The position numbers were made by a program, and so were the translations under genes. The notes under the pieces were generated by a model. That model was not told the origin of the DNA and searched no databases. It was given only the letters and a program-made list of their open reading frames with translations. A stretch of DNA of 64,000 nt from Alteraurantiacibacter aquimixticola (GTDB lineage Bacteria; Pseudomonadota; Alphaproteobacteria; Sphingomonadales; Sphingomonadaceae). The stretch is from contig NZ_SSHH01000002.1 in assembly GCF_004965515.1 (NCBI RefSeq), positions 18,839 through 82,838 of the forward strand, written 5' to 3'. Every line of letters begins with the position of its first letter. Positions within the stretch are counted from its first letter, which is position 1. Shown here piece by piece: positions 44,472-53,243 of the stretch.

Positions 44472-44773
44472 TTGGCATCGAACACTATATCGTCGTCAGC
44501 TCGATCCTATTCGTGCTGGGCGTGCTGGGCATATTCCTCAACCGCAAGAACGTGATCGTCATCCTGATGGCGATCGAGCTCATCCTGCTGGCGGTGAACA
44601 TCAACCTGGTGGCCTTCAGCGCTTTCCTGGGCGACCTCACCGGACAGGTCTTCGCCATGTTCGTGCTGACCGTGGCTGCGGCGGAGGCTGCCATCGGCCT
44701 CGCCATCCTGGTCATCTATTTCCGCCGCCGCGGCACCATCGCCGTGGACGATATCAACCGGATGAAGGGGTAA
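44468..44773 (+). CDS. nuoK: NADH-quinone oxidoreductase subunit K
   Basis: A 101-residue, three-helix antiporter-like subunit. The buried glutamates needed for proton pumping are in [12 protein letters not shown] and [16 protein letters not shown] 44468 overlaps the nuoJ stop by four bases. Standard length. Confidence 0.96.
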   Translation: MIGIEHYIVVSSILFVLGVLGIFLNRKNVIVILMAIELILLAVNINLVAFSAFLGDLTGQVFAMFVLTVAAAEAAIGLAILVIYFRRRGTIAVDDINRMKG

Positions 44774-44780
44774 GGACCAA

Positions 44781-46778
44781 GTGAACTTCATCACGGTCAT
44801 CGTATTCGCGCCATTGCTGGCGGCGATCGTCGCGGGGCTGGGCAACCGCGCCATCGGCAATGTGCCGGCCAAGGCCATCACCACGGGCGCCCTGTTCCTG
44901 TCCTGCCTGCTCAGCTGGCCGATCTTCATCGGCTTCCTGATGGGGTCTGAGACCGCCTCGGTCGTCCCGGTGCTCGACTGGGTGCGCTCGGGTGCGATGG
45001 AATTCGACTGGGCACTGCGTGTCGACACTCTGACGGCGGTGATGCTGGTGGTGATCACCACCGTCTCCGCACTCGTCCACCTCTATAGCTGGGGCTATAT
45101 GGCGGAGGACCCGGATCAGCCGCGCTTCTTCGCTTATCTGAGCCTGTTCACCTTCGCCATGCTGATGCTGGTGACGGCGGACAACCTCGTCCAGATGTTC
45201 TTCGGTTGGGAAGGCGTGGGCCTCGCGTCCTACCTGCTGATCGGTTTCTGGTTCAAGAAGCCCAGCGCAAACGCGGCCGCGATCAAGGCCTTCGTGGTCA
45301 ACCGCGTGGGCGACCTGGGCTTCATGCTCGGCATTTTCGGCACCTTCCTGGTGTTCCAGACGACGAGCATTCCCGAAATCCTCGCAGCCGCCCCCGCCAT
45401 GCAGGGTGCCAGCCACATCACCTTTCTCGGCATGCGGCTCGACACGATGACGATCCTGTGCCTGCTGCTGTTCGTGGGCGCGATGGGCAAGTCCGCACAG
45501 CTGGGCCTGCACACCTGGCTGCCCGACGCGATGGAAGGCCCGACGCCCGTTTCCGCGCTGATCCACGCCGCCACCATGGTGACCGCAGGCGTGTTCATGG
45601 TCTGCCGCCTGTCGCCCATGTTCGAGGCCGCGCCTGCCGCGCTCGCCTTCGTCACCTTCATCGGCGCTGCCACCTGCCTGTTCGCCGCAACGGTCGGCAC
45701 AACGCAGTGGGACATCAAGCGCGTGATCGCCTATTCGACCTGTTCGCAGCTCGGCTACATGTTCTTCGCCGCCGGCGTCGGCGCCTATGGCGCGGCGATG
45801 TTCCACCTGTTCACGCACGCCTTCTTCAAGGCGCTGCTTTTCCTCGGCGCGGGCTCGGTGATCCATGCCATGCATCACGAGCAGGACATGCGCTATTACG
45901 GCGGCTTGCGTAAGGAAATCCCGCTCACCTTCTGGGCGATGATGGCTGGCACGCTGGCGATCACCGGTGTGGGTGTTTACCACCTCGGCCTCGGCTTTGC
46001 GGGCTTCTTCTCCAAGGATGCGATTATCGAGGTCGCTTTCGCCAGCGGCACCGAGATGGGCATGTTCGCCTTCTGGGTCGGCGTCTTCGCCGCGCTGCTG
46101 ACGAGCTTCTATTCCTGGCGCCTGATGTTCCTCACCTTCTGGGGCAAGCCGCGCTGGATCGAGAGCGAGCATATCCAGCATTCGGTGCACAAGACGCCGG
46201 AACAGGCGGGCGAGGACACGACGGGCGGCTATCACCCGCATGAAAGCCCGCTCAACATGCTGGTTCCGCTCGGCGTGCTGTCCATCGGCGCGATCGCGGC
46301 CGGCTATGTCTTCAAGACCGCTTTTCTCGACAGTGCGGAATTCTGGGCCGGTTCCATCGCCTATAACGAGCACCTGATGCACGCGATGCACGAGGTCCCC
46401 TACTGGGTGAAGTATTCGGCGCTGGTGGTGATGCTGCTCGGCCTGCTGACCGCCTGGTATGGCTATATTCGCAACACCAGCTTCCCGAAGCAGGTCGCCG
46501 AACAGCTCGGGCCGATTTACAGCTTCGTTTCCCGCAAGTGGATGTTCGACGAACTGTACCACTATGTCTTCGTGAAGCCCGCCTTCTGGCTCGGACGGAT
46601 CTTCTGGCAGAAGGGCGATGTCGGCATCATCGACCGCTTCGGTCCCGATGGCGCGGCCTGGGTGGTCGACAAGGGTGCCGTCCTCGCGAAGAAGGTCCAG
46701 TCGGGCTATCTCTATTCCTACGCGCTGGTGATGCTGCTTGGCCTTGTCGCGGCGATTAGCTGGGTGATCTTCGCATGA
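44781..46778 (+). CDS. nuoL: NADH-quinone oxidoreductase subunit L
   Basis: A 665-residue antiporter-like proton-pumping subunit at the distal end of the membrane arm. The key Glu is in [18 protein letters not shown], the Lys in [20 protein letters not shown] and [16 protein letters not shown], and the lateral amphipathic helix and final membrane helix fill the C-terminal part. GTG start 44781, 7 bases after nuoK. Its stop overlaps nuoM (ATGA). Confidence 0.97.
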   Translation: MNFITVIVFAPLLAAIVAGLGNRAIGNVPAKAITTGALFLSCLLSWPIFIGFLMGSETASVVPVLDWVRSGAMEFDWALRVDTLTAVMLVVITTVSALVHLYSWGYMAEDPDQPRFFAYLSLFTFAMLMLVTADNLVQMFFGWEGVGLASYLLIGFWFKKPSANAAAIKAFVVNRVGDLGFMLGIFGTFLVFQTTSIPEILAAAPAMQGASHITFLGMRLDTMTILCLLLFVGAMGKSAQLGLHTWLPDAMEGPTPVSALIHAATMVTAGVFMVCRLSPMFEAAPAALAFVTFIGAATCLFAATVGTTQWDIKRVIAYSTCSQLGYMFFAAGVGAYGAAMFHLFTHAFFKALLFLGAGSVIHAMHHEQDMRYYGGLRKEIPLTFWAMMAGTLAITGVGVYHLGLGFAGFFSKDAIIEVAFASGTEMGMFAFWVGVFAALLTSFYSWRLMFLTFWGKPRWIESEHIQHSVHKTPEQAGEDTTGGYHPHESPLNMLVPLGVLSIGAIAAGYVFKTAFLDSAEFWAGSIAYNEHLMHAMHEVPYWVKYSALVVMLLGLLTAWYGYIRNTSFPKQVAEQLGPIYSFVSRKWMFDELYHYVFVKPAFWLGRIFWQKGDVGIIDRFGPDGAAWVVDKGAVLAKKVQSGYLYSYALVMLLGLVAAISWVIFA

Positions 46779-48319
46779 GCGGCTTTCCCATCCTTTCCCT
46801 GATGATGCTGGTGCCGCTGCTGGGCGCGGTGGCCTGTTTCTTCGTCGAGGCGAAGCTGGCGCGCACGATTGCGCTGGCGGCTACGCTGATCGACCTGCTG
46901 CTGGGCGTTGTCCTGTGGCTCAACTTCGATATTGGCGGCGCGCAGTGGCAGTTTACCGAGCGTGCTGGCCTCTTCGGCGGCTTCCAATGGGCGCTGGGTA
47001 TCGACGGTATTGCGCTGCTGTTGATCCTGCTCTCGGTCTTCCTGATGCCGATCTGCATCGGGGCGAGCTGGAACTCGATCACCAAGCGCGTGGGCGAGTA
47101 CATGGCGGCCTTCCTGTTCATGGAAGTGCTCATGATCGGCACCTTCGCCGCGCAGGACCTGTTCCTGTTCTATATCTTCTTCGAGGCTGGCCTGATCCCG
47201 ATGTTCCTGATCATCGGCATCTGGGGCGGTGATGACCGCATCTACGCCAGCTACAAGTTCTTCCTCTACACGCTGCTCGGCTCAGTGCTGATGTTCATCG
47301 CCATGCTGTGGATGGCGAATGAGGCGGGGACGACGGACATCCCGACGCTGCTGCAGTATGACTTCCCTGCGGGCGCGCAGACCTGGCTGTGGCTGGCCTT
47401 CTTTGCCAGCTTCGCGGTGAAGATGCCGATGTGGCCGGTCCACACCTGGCTGCCGGCTGCCCACGTGCAGGCGCCGACCGCGGGTTCGGTGATTCTGGCG
47501 GGCGTGCTGCTGAAGCTGGGCGGCTATGGCTTCATCCGCTTCAGCCTGCCGATGTTCCCGGCGGCCTCCGCCGAGTTCGCATGGCTGGTCTTCGCGCTGT
47601 CAATGATCGCGGTGGTGGTCACCAGCCTGATCGCGCTGGTCCAGCACGACATGAAGAAGCTGATCGCCTATTCCTCGGTCGCGCATATGGCGCTGGTGAC
47701 GGCGGGCCTGTTCGCCTTCAACGTGCAGGGCATCGAAGGCGCGATGATGATCATGCTGGGCCACGGCCTGGTTTCGGGCGCGCTGTTCCTCTGCGTCGGC
47801 GTGATTTACGACCGGCTGCATACGCGTGAGATCGACCGTTATGGCGGCCTCTCGATCAACATGCCGAAATATGCGCTGTTCTTCCTGCTGTTCACCATGG
47901 CGAGCGTCGGCTTGCCGGGCACGAGCAACTTCGTGGGCGAATTCCTGGCGCTGGCGGGCATCTACCAGGCGTCGAGCTGGGTGGCGTTCATCTGCACCAC
48001 CGGCATCATCCTGGGCGCAGCCTATATGCTCTACCTTTACCGCCGCGTGGCCTTTGGCGAGCAGAAGAATGCCGATGCAGCCGCCATGCCCGATCTCGAC
48101 ATGCGCGAATGGCTGATGCTTGGCCCGCTTGCCGCAGCCGTGCTGTGGATGGGCGTTTATCCGGAAAGCTTCCTGGCACCGATGCGCAATGATATCGCGG
48201 TTCTCGACGCCCGCCTCGCGGCAACAGCGCCTGAGGGTGACGCACATCTCGAGATTGGCGAACCGGCTCCTGCCGAAGGTGACGAAATGCATGAAGAGGC
48301 TCTGGGGGGAGCACACTGA
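46775..48319 (+). CDS. nuoM: NADH-quinone oxidoreductase subunit M
   Basis: A 514-residue antiporter-like proton-pumping subunit. Motifs include [20 protein letters not shown] with the conserved Glu, [20 protein letters not shown] and [15 protein letters not shown] with its Lys. A short acidic hydrophilic tail (from about 480, rich in Glu, Ala and Pro) exceeds the conserved core. The stop shares one base with nuoN. Confidence 0.97.
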   Translation: MSGFPILSLMMLVPLLGAVACFFVEAKLARTIALAATLIDLLLGVVLWLNFDIGGAQWQFTERAGLFGGFQWALGIDGIALLLILLSVFLMPICIGASWNSITKRVGEYMAAFLFMEVLMIGTFAAQDLFLFYIFFEAGLIPMFLIIGIWGGDDRIYASYKFFLYTLLGSVLMFIAMLWMANEAGTTDIPTLLQYDFPAGAQTWLWLAFFASFAVKMPMWPVHTWLPAAHVQAPTAGSVILAGVLLKLGGYGFIRFSLPMFPAASAEFAWLVFALSMIAVVVTSLIALVQHDMKKLIAYSSVAHMALVTAGLFAFNVQGIEGAMMIMLGHGLVSGALFLCVGVIYDRLHTREIDRYGGLSINMPKYALFFLLFTMASVGLPGTSNFVGEFLALAGIYQASSWVAFICTTGIILGAAYMLYLYRRVAFGEQKNADAAAMPDLDMREWLMLGPLAAAVLWMGVYPESFLAPMRNDIAVLDARLAATAPEGDAHLEIGEPAPAEGDEMHEEALGGAH

Positions 48320-49782
48320 TGGACCTGACCTACTCCCTCGGCCTGGTAATCCCGGAGCTGGTGCTGACGCTCTCCGGGCTGGTGCTTCTGCTCGTCGCCG
48401 CATGGGGCGGCAATGAGGCCTCCAAGCCCGTCTCCATCGCCGCCTGCGTGGCGCTGGGCGGTGCCTTCTTCCTGACTGCGCCTGCCGTTTGTGCTGGCGC
48501 ATCGGGACCCGACACGGTCGCCTTTTTCGGCCAGCTGCGGATCGATGCCTGGGCCGGTCTCGCCAAGCTCATGATCTATGCCGCCGCCGGTGCGGCACTG
48601 GTCGTCGCCCCTGCTTATTTCGACCGGCTCAAGGCCATGCGGCCCGAATTCGCTATCCTGGTACTCTTCGCCGCGCTCGGCATGAGTATCATGGTCTCGG
48701 CCGCCGACCTTCTGGCACTCTATATCGGCCTCGAGCTCAACAGCCTCGCTGCCTATGTGCTCGCCGCCTATCTGCGCGATGATGACAAGTCGGCCGAAGC
48801 GGGCCTGAAGTACTTCGTGCTGGGCGCGCTCGCCTCGGGCATCCTGCTCTTCGGCATGAGCCTTCTCTATGGCTTCACCGGCACCACCAGCTTCTCCGGC
48901 ATCAATGTCGCGATTGCCGATGGGCTGTCCGGCGGGCAGCTGTTCGGCCTGATCTTCGTGCTGGCCGGCATGGCCTTCAAGATCAGCGCGGTTCCGTTCC
49001 ACATGTGGACGCCGGACGTCTATGAAGGCGCTCCCACGCCGGTCACCGCCTTCTTCGCCAGCGCACCCAAGGTTGCAGCCATCGCCCTGCTCGCGCGTCT
49101 CTCGCTCGAGGCATTCGGGACCCAGGCAACGGCGTGGCAGCAGATCGTCGGTTTCGCAGCCATCGCTTCCATCGTCGTCGGCGCACTCGGCGCGATCGGG
49201 CAGCAGAACATCAAGCGCCTGCTCGCCTTCTCCTCGATCAACAATGTCGGCTTCATCCTGATCGGCCTTGCCACCGCCACACTGGCGGGTGCGAGCGCGA
49301 TGATGATCTATCTCGCCTTCTATGTCGCGATGACGGTGGGCAGCTTCGTCGCACTGCTGATGCTGAAGGATGCGGACGGCAACCAGCTGGAAACCTTCGG
49401 CGACATCAAGGGCCTGTCCACCACGCAGCCCGCGCTCGCATGGTGCCTGCTGCTGATCATGTTCAGCCTTGCCGGCATCCCGCCGCTGATGGGCTTCTAC
49501 GGCAAGCTGGTGATCTTCCGCGCCGCCGTGGAAGCAGACCTGATCGCGCTCGCCGCCATCGGTATCGCCGCGAGCGTGATCGGCGCTTTCTACTACCTCA
49601 AGTTCATCAAGGTGATGTTCTTCGATGAGCCGGTGGACGCGGTGAAGGGCAAGTCGGACTGGGCGCATTGGGCGCTGCTGGTGATCGCCACGCTGGTGAT
49701 TTCGCCCATCGCCTTCCTCGGCACCGAGTGGCTGGGCGGATTGGCGGAGGCGGCAGCTGCCGCACTCGCCACCGCAGGCTGA
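48319..49782 (+). CDS. nuoN: NADH-quinone oxidoreductase subunit N
   Basis: A 487-residue antiporter-like subunit completing the membrane arm. Conserved pieces are LYIGLELNSLAAYVLAAY, PFHMWTPDVYEGAPTPVTAF and NIKRLLAFSSINNVGFIL. It ends the nuo subunit genes; birA starts one base after its stop, and the plus-strand run continues to 53243 without a visible terminator, so birA, coaX and rnj may be expressed from the same transcript. Confidence 0.97.
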   Translation: MDLTYSLGLVIPELVLTLSGLVLLLVAAWGGNEASKPVSIAACVALGGAFFLTAPAVCAGASGPDTVAFFGQLRIDAWAGLAKLMIYAAAGAALVVAPAYFDRLKAMRPEFAILVLFAALGMSIMVSAADLLALYIGLELNSLAAYVLAAYLRDDDKSAEAGLKYFVLGALASGILLFGMSLLYGFTGTTSFSGINVAIADGLSGGQLFGLIFVLAGMAFKISAVPFHMWTPDVYEGAPTPVTAFFASAPKVAAIALLARLSLEAFGTQATAWQQIVGFAAIASIVVGALGAIGQQNIKRLLAFSSINNVGFILIGLATATLAGASAMMIYLAFYVAMTVGSFVALLMLKDADGNQLETFGDIKGLSTTQPALAWCLLLIMFSLAGIPPLMGFYGKLVIFRAAVEADLIALAAIGIAASVIGAFYYLKFIKVMFFDEPVDAVKGKSDWAHWALLVIATLVISPIAFLGTEWLGGLAEAAAAALATAG

Positions 49783-49783
49783 C

Positions 49784-50509
49784 TTGTCGATTAGCCTCGA
49801 TATCGTTCCTGAAACCGGCTCCACCAATGCCGACCTGCTGGCGCGGCTCGCGGGTGGGGAAGTCATACCCGAAGGCAGCTGGCTGATTGCCGACCGGCAG
49901 GTGCAGGGCCGGGGGAGGCAGGGGCGGCACTGGCTGGATGCGCCGGGCAATTTCATGGGTTCGACCGTGGTTCATGGCCAGGCCGGCGACCCGGTACCCG
50001 CCAGCCTCTCCTTCGTCGCGGCGCTGGCGCTCTACGAAACGCTGTGCAGCCATGTGCCCGACCCTGCGCAATTGCGGCTCAAATGGCCGAATGACGTGCT
50101 GCTGTCGGACACCAAATTGTGCGGCATTCTGCTCGAACGCGAGGGGAGGCACACGGTGGTGGGCATCGGAGTCAATTTGGCGAAAGCACCACAGACCGCG
50201 GACCGGGCCACCATCTCGCTCGCCGACAAGGGCGCACGGGCCGATCGCGACCTGTTCGCTCAGGATCTCGCCTGCCAGTTCGAAACCGAACTCGCCCGCT
50301 GGCGCGAAACCGGGACCGGACAGCTGTTCCGCCGCTGGCTGGCCGCCGCCCATGTTGAAGGGACAAGGCTCACGGTGCATGACGAGCAGGGCAAGACCAT
50401 CACTGGAAGCTTCCTCGGCCTCGAACCCGATGGTGCCCTGCGTTTGCAGCTGGAAGACGGGACCCCACATGTGGTCTATGCAGGCGAAGTCGTCTGGGAG
50501 AGGTCCTGA
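49784..50509 (+). CDS. birA: Biotin--[acetyl-CoA-carboxylase] ligase
   Basis: A 241-residue biotin protein ligase that activates biotin as biotinyl-AMP and attaches it to the carboxylase carrier protein. It opens IVPETGSTNADL, and the ATP/biotin loop is GRGRQGRHWLDAPGNF; KWPNDVLL and GILLE follow. It has no N-terminal helix-turn-helix, so it is the catalytic-only class and cannot repress biotin genes as E. coli BirA does. The start is TTG 49784, right behind nuoN. This position is conserved in alphaproteobacteria. Confidence 0.93.
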   Translation: MSISLDIVPETGSTNADLLARLAGGEVIPEGSWLIADRQVQGRGRQGRHWLDAPGNFMGSTVVHGQAGDPVPASLSFVAALALYETLCSHVPDPAQLRLKWPNDVLLSDTKLCGILLEREGRHTVVGIGVNLAKAPQTADRATISLADKGARADRDLFAQDLACQFETELARWRETGTGQLFRRWLAAAHVEGTRLTVHDEQGKTITGSFLGLEPDGALRLQLEDGTPHVVYAGEVVWERS

Positions 50510-50512
50510 GCC

Positions 50513-51292
50513 ATGTTGCTTGCGGTAGATGTCGGAAACACCAATGTCGTCTTCGCGCTGTTCGAAGGCAGCAACCTGCGCGCGCGCTGGCGCATCGCCA
50601 CCGATCCGCGCCGTACGGGTGACGAATATGCCGTGTGGCTGATGCAGTTACTGCAGATCGAAGAGCTCTCGCGGCAGGACATCACCGGCATGATCGTCTC
50701 CAGCGTGGTCCCGCGCACGCGCCACAACCTGACCGTGCTGGCACAGAAGTATTTCGGCGTGGAACCGCTTTTCGCGGGGGAGGGCGCTGCCGAATACAAG
50801 ATCGAGATCGACGTGGACGAGCCGCGCTCTCTGGGTGCGGACCGGGCGGTGAATGCGATTGCCGCGCATGCCAATCACGAAGGCGACCTGATCGTCATCG
50901 ATTTCGGCACCGCGACCACTTTCGATGTCGTGGACTTCAACGGTGCCTATAAGGGCGGGATCATCTGCCCCGGCATCAACCTCTCGCTTGACGCGCTGGT
51001 CAACAACACGGCCAAGCTGCCGCGCATCGCCATCGACGAGCCGCACAGTGACAGCGTGATCGGCCGTAATACCGAAGACCAGATGCTGATCGGCGTCTTC
51101 TGGGGCTATGTCGCGATGATGGAAGGGCTGATTGCCCGGTTGAGGGCTGAGATCGGCCGTCCGGCCAAGGTGATAGCCACAGGCGGGCTCGCCGTATTGT
51201 TCGATGAGCATACCGATATTTTCGATGCAGTGGATGGCGACCTGACCCTGCAGGGACTGGCCATGATCGCGGCACGCGCAGGGGTTTCATGA
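50513..51292 (+). CDS. coaX: Type III pantothenate kinase
   Basis: A 259-residue kinase catalysing the first step of coenzyme A synthesis. Sequence features of the ASKHA fold are [16 protein letters not shown] at the start (phosphate 1), [32 protein letters not shown] and [11 protein letters not shown] (adenosine). Type III enzymes need a monovalent cation and are not inhibited by CoA. ATG 50513 lies 3 bases after birA; the stop overlaps the rnj start. Confidence 0.95.
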   Translation: MLLAVDVGNTNVVFALFEGSNLRARWRIATDPRRTGDEYAVWLMQLLQIEELSRQDITGMIVSSVVPRTRHNLTVLAQKYFGVEPLFAGEGAAEYKIEIDVDEPRSLGADRAVNAIAAHANHEGDLIVIDFGTATTFDVVDFNGAYKGGIICPGINLSLDALVNNTAKLPRIAIDEPHSDSVIGRNTEDQMLIGVFWGYVAMMEGLIARLRAEIGRPAKVIATGGLAVLFDEHTDIFDAVDGDLTLQGLAMIAARAGVS

Positions 51293-52938
51293 AGAAAGAT
51301 TTCACGCCCGAAGACGAACTGCTGTTCCTGGCGCTTGGTGGCTCCGGCGAGATCGGCATGAACGTCAATCTCTATGGCTGCCAGGGCAAGTGGCTGATGG
51401 TCGACCTCGGCATGAGCTTCGGCCAGGCCGAATATCCCGGCACCGAGCTGATGTTCGCCGACCCGCAATTCATCGAGGAACGGCTCGACGACCTGCTGGG
51501 CATCGTCCTCACCCACGCGCATGAGGACCATATCGGCGCGATCCCATATTTCGCTGCCGATTTCGGCGTGCCGCTCTATGCCACGCCTTTCACCGCCGAT
51601 CTCATCATGCGCAAGCTGGAAGAGGCGGGGATTGCCGACCAGGTGGAACTCAACGTGATCGACAGGGATCACGGCAGCTTCGCGCTGGGCCCCTTCGAAA
51701 TCACCTATATCCCGCTCGCCCACTCGATTGCGGAGGGCAATGCCCTGCTGATCGATACGCCGCATGGCCGCATCTTCCACACCGGCGACTGGAAGCTGGA
51801 CGAGGAACCGATCATCGGCGAGCCGACGACCGAGGAAGAGCTGGTCCAGATCGGCGACGAGGGCGTGCTGGCGCTGGTGTGCGATTCCACCAATGTCTTC
51901 AACCCCAGTCCCTCGGGCAGCGAGGGCGCCGTCCATCGCGGATTGCTGGAGGAAGTGAAGAAACATGGCGGCAAGCGCGTGCTGGTCACCACTTTCGCCT
52001 CCAATGTCGCGCGGCTGCAGACCCTGGGCGAGATTGCCGAGGAAACCGGGCGCCAGCTCTGCGTGGCGGGCCGTTCGCTCGATCGGATCATCGAAGTCTC
52101 CAAGGCCAATGGCTATCTCGCTAATTTCCCGAAGACGGTCGATTTCGACACCGCCATGGGCCTGCCCCGCGGCGAGGTGATGTTCATCGCCACGGGCGGG
52201 CAGGGCGAGCCGCGCGCGGCGCTGTCACGCATTGCGGAAGACAGCCATCCTATTTCGCTGGACGAAGGCGACGTGGTGCTGTTCTCCAGTCGCCAGATCC
52301 CCGGCAACGAACTCGCCATCGGGCGCGTGCAGAACATGCTGGCCCATCGCGGCATTCAGATGGTGACCGACCGTCAGAGCATGATCCACGTCTCCGGCCA
52401 CCCCGGCAGGCCCGAACTGGAAGCGCTCTATAGCTGGATCCGGCCCGACATCCTCGTGCCCGTCCATGGCGAGATACGCCATATGATGGAGCAGGTGCGG
52501 CTCGGTGAGGAAAGCGGGATCGAGCGCAATGTCTTCCAGTCCAATGGCGACATCGTCCGGCTCGCTCCGGGAAGTCCCGGCAGGATCGCCGAAGTCGCCA
52601 CCGGACGCCTCGTCCTCGATGGCGACATTATCGTTCCCTCCGATGGCGAGGCGATCACCATGCGCCGCCGCCTGTCGCGTGACGGTTTCCTGCTGGTGGT
52701 GCTGGGGAAGGGCGGCTCGATCCAGATAGAAGGCGTCGGCCTGCCGCTGGATGAGGACTACGATGCCTTCATCGATGAGGCGATCGAGGACGTGAAGAAG
52801 GCGCTCTCCAAGCTGCGCGGTGCCGCAGCGCGCGATCGCGAGACGATTTACGAAGCCGCCCGCCTCGCCGCACGCCGCGCGGCGCAGCGCTGGTCCGGCA
52901 AGAAGCCGCAGACGCGCGTGATCCTGCCCGAGGAATAG
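51289..52938 (+). CDS. rnj: Ribonuclease J
   Basis: A 549-residue metallo-beta-lactamase/beta-CASP nuclease with 5'-exo and endo activity, acting in rRNA maturation and mRNA decay. The metal site is [14 protein letters not shown], with further ligands in [12 protein letters not shown]; beta-CASP motifs are [34 protein letters not shown] and [12 protein letters not shown]. The C-terminal domain is present. This genome thus encodes both RNase E and RNase J, as many alphaproteobacteria do. ATG 51289 overlaps coaX (ATGA). Confidence 0.95.
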   Translation: MKKDFTPEDELLFLALGGSGEIGMNVNLYGCQGKWLMVDLGMSFGQAEYPGTELMFADPQFIEERLDDLLGIVLTHAHEDHIGAIPYFAADFGVPLYATPFTADLIMRKLEEAGIADQVELNVIDRDHGSFALGPFEITYIPLAHSIAEGNALLIDTPHGRIFHTGDWKLDEEPIIGEPTTEEELVQIGDEGVLALVCDSTNVFNPSPSGSEGAVHRGLLEEVKKHGGKRVLVTTFASNVARLQTLGEIAEETGRQLCVAGRSLDRIIEVSKANGYLANFPKTVDFDTAMGLPRGEVMFIATGGQGEPRAALSRIAEDSHPISLDEGDVVLFSSRQIPGNELAIGRVQNMLAHRGIQMVTDRQSMIHVSGHPGRPELEALYSWIRPDILVPVHGEIRHMMEQVRLGEESGIERNVFQSNGDIVRLAPGSPGRIAEVATGRLVLDGDIIVPSDGEAITMRRRLSRDGFLLVVLGKGGSIQIEGVGLPLDEDYDAFIDEAIEDVKKALSKLRGAAARDRETIYEAARLAARRAAQRWSGKKPQTRVILPEE

Positions 52939-52952
52939 GGTAGGGGGCAGCC

Positions 52953-53243
52953 ATGAAGATCACCTCGATCATTGCCATCTACGCCCTGTTCTGGGTGATG
53001 ACAGCCTTCCTCCTGCTGCCCTTCGGCGTGAAGACGCATGACGAGGCGGGCGTTGCCAAGATCCCCGGCCAGGCAGACAGTGCGCCAGCCAATTTCCGGC
53101 CGGGAAAGCTTGCCTTGCGCGCCACGTTGATTGCTACGGCGCTGACCGCGCTCTACGTCGCGAACTATCTCAACGGGTGGATCACCGCCGCCGATATCGT
53201 CCTGTTCACCCCGCCGCCGGAGCTTGAGCGCCCGGCCGGTTAG
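52953..53243 (+). CDS. DUF1467-family small membrane protein
   Basis: A 96-residue inner-membrane protein with helices at about 5-26 and 55-78 separated by a polar loop. The phrase LPFGVKTHDEAGVAKIPGQA is the hallmark of DUF1467, a family found behind rnj in alphaproteobacteria. Function unknown. Starts 14 bases after rnj with GGGGGCAG before ATG 52953. Its TAG stop overlaps the stop of the convergent coiled-coil gene. Confidence 0.88.
   Translation: MKITSIIAIYALFWVMTAFLLLPFGVKTHDEAGVAKIPGQADSAPANFRPGKLALRATLIATALTALYVANYLNGWITAADIVLFTPPPELERPAG

Noticed and set aside
44754..46562. 602-codon open frame opposite nuoL
   Set aside because: Shadow of nuoL, very rich in His, Gln and Glu as expected from the reverse complement of hydrophobic codons.
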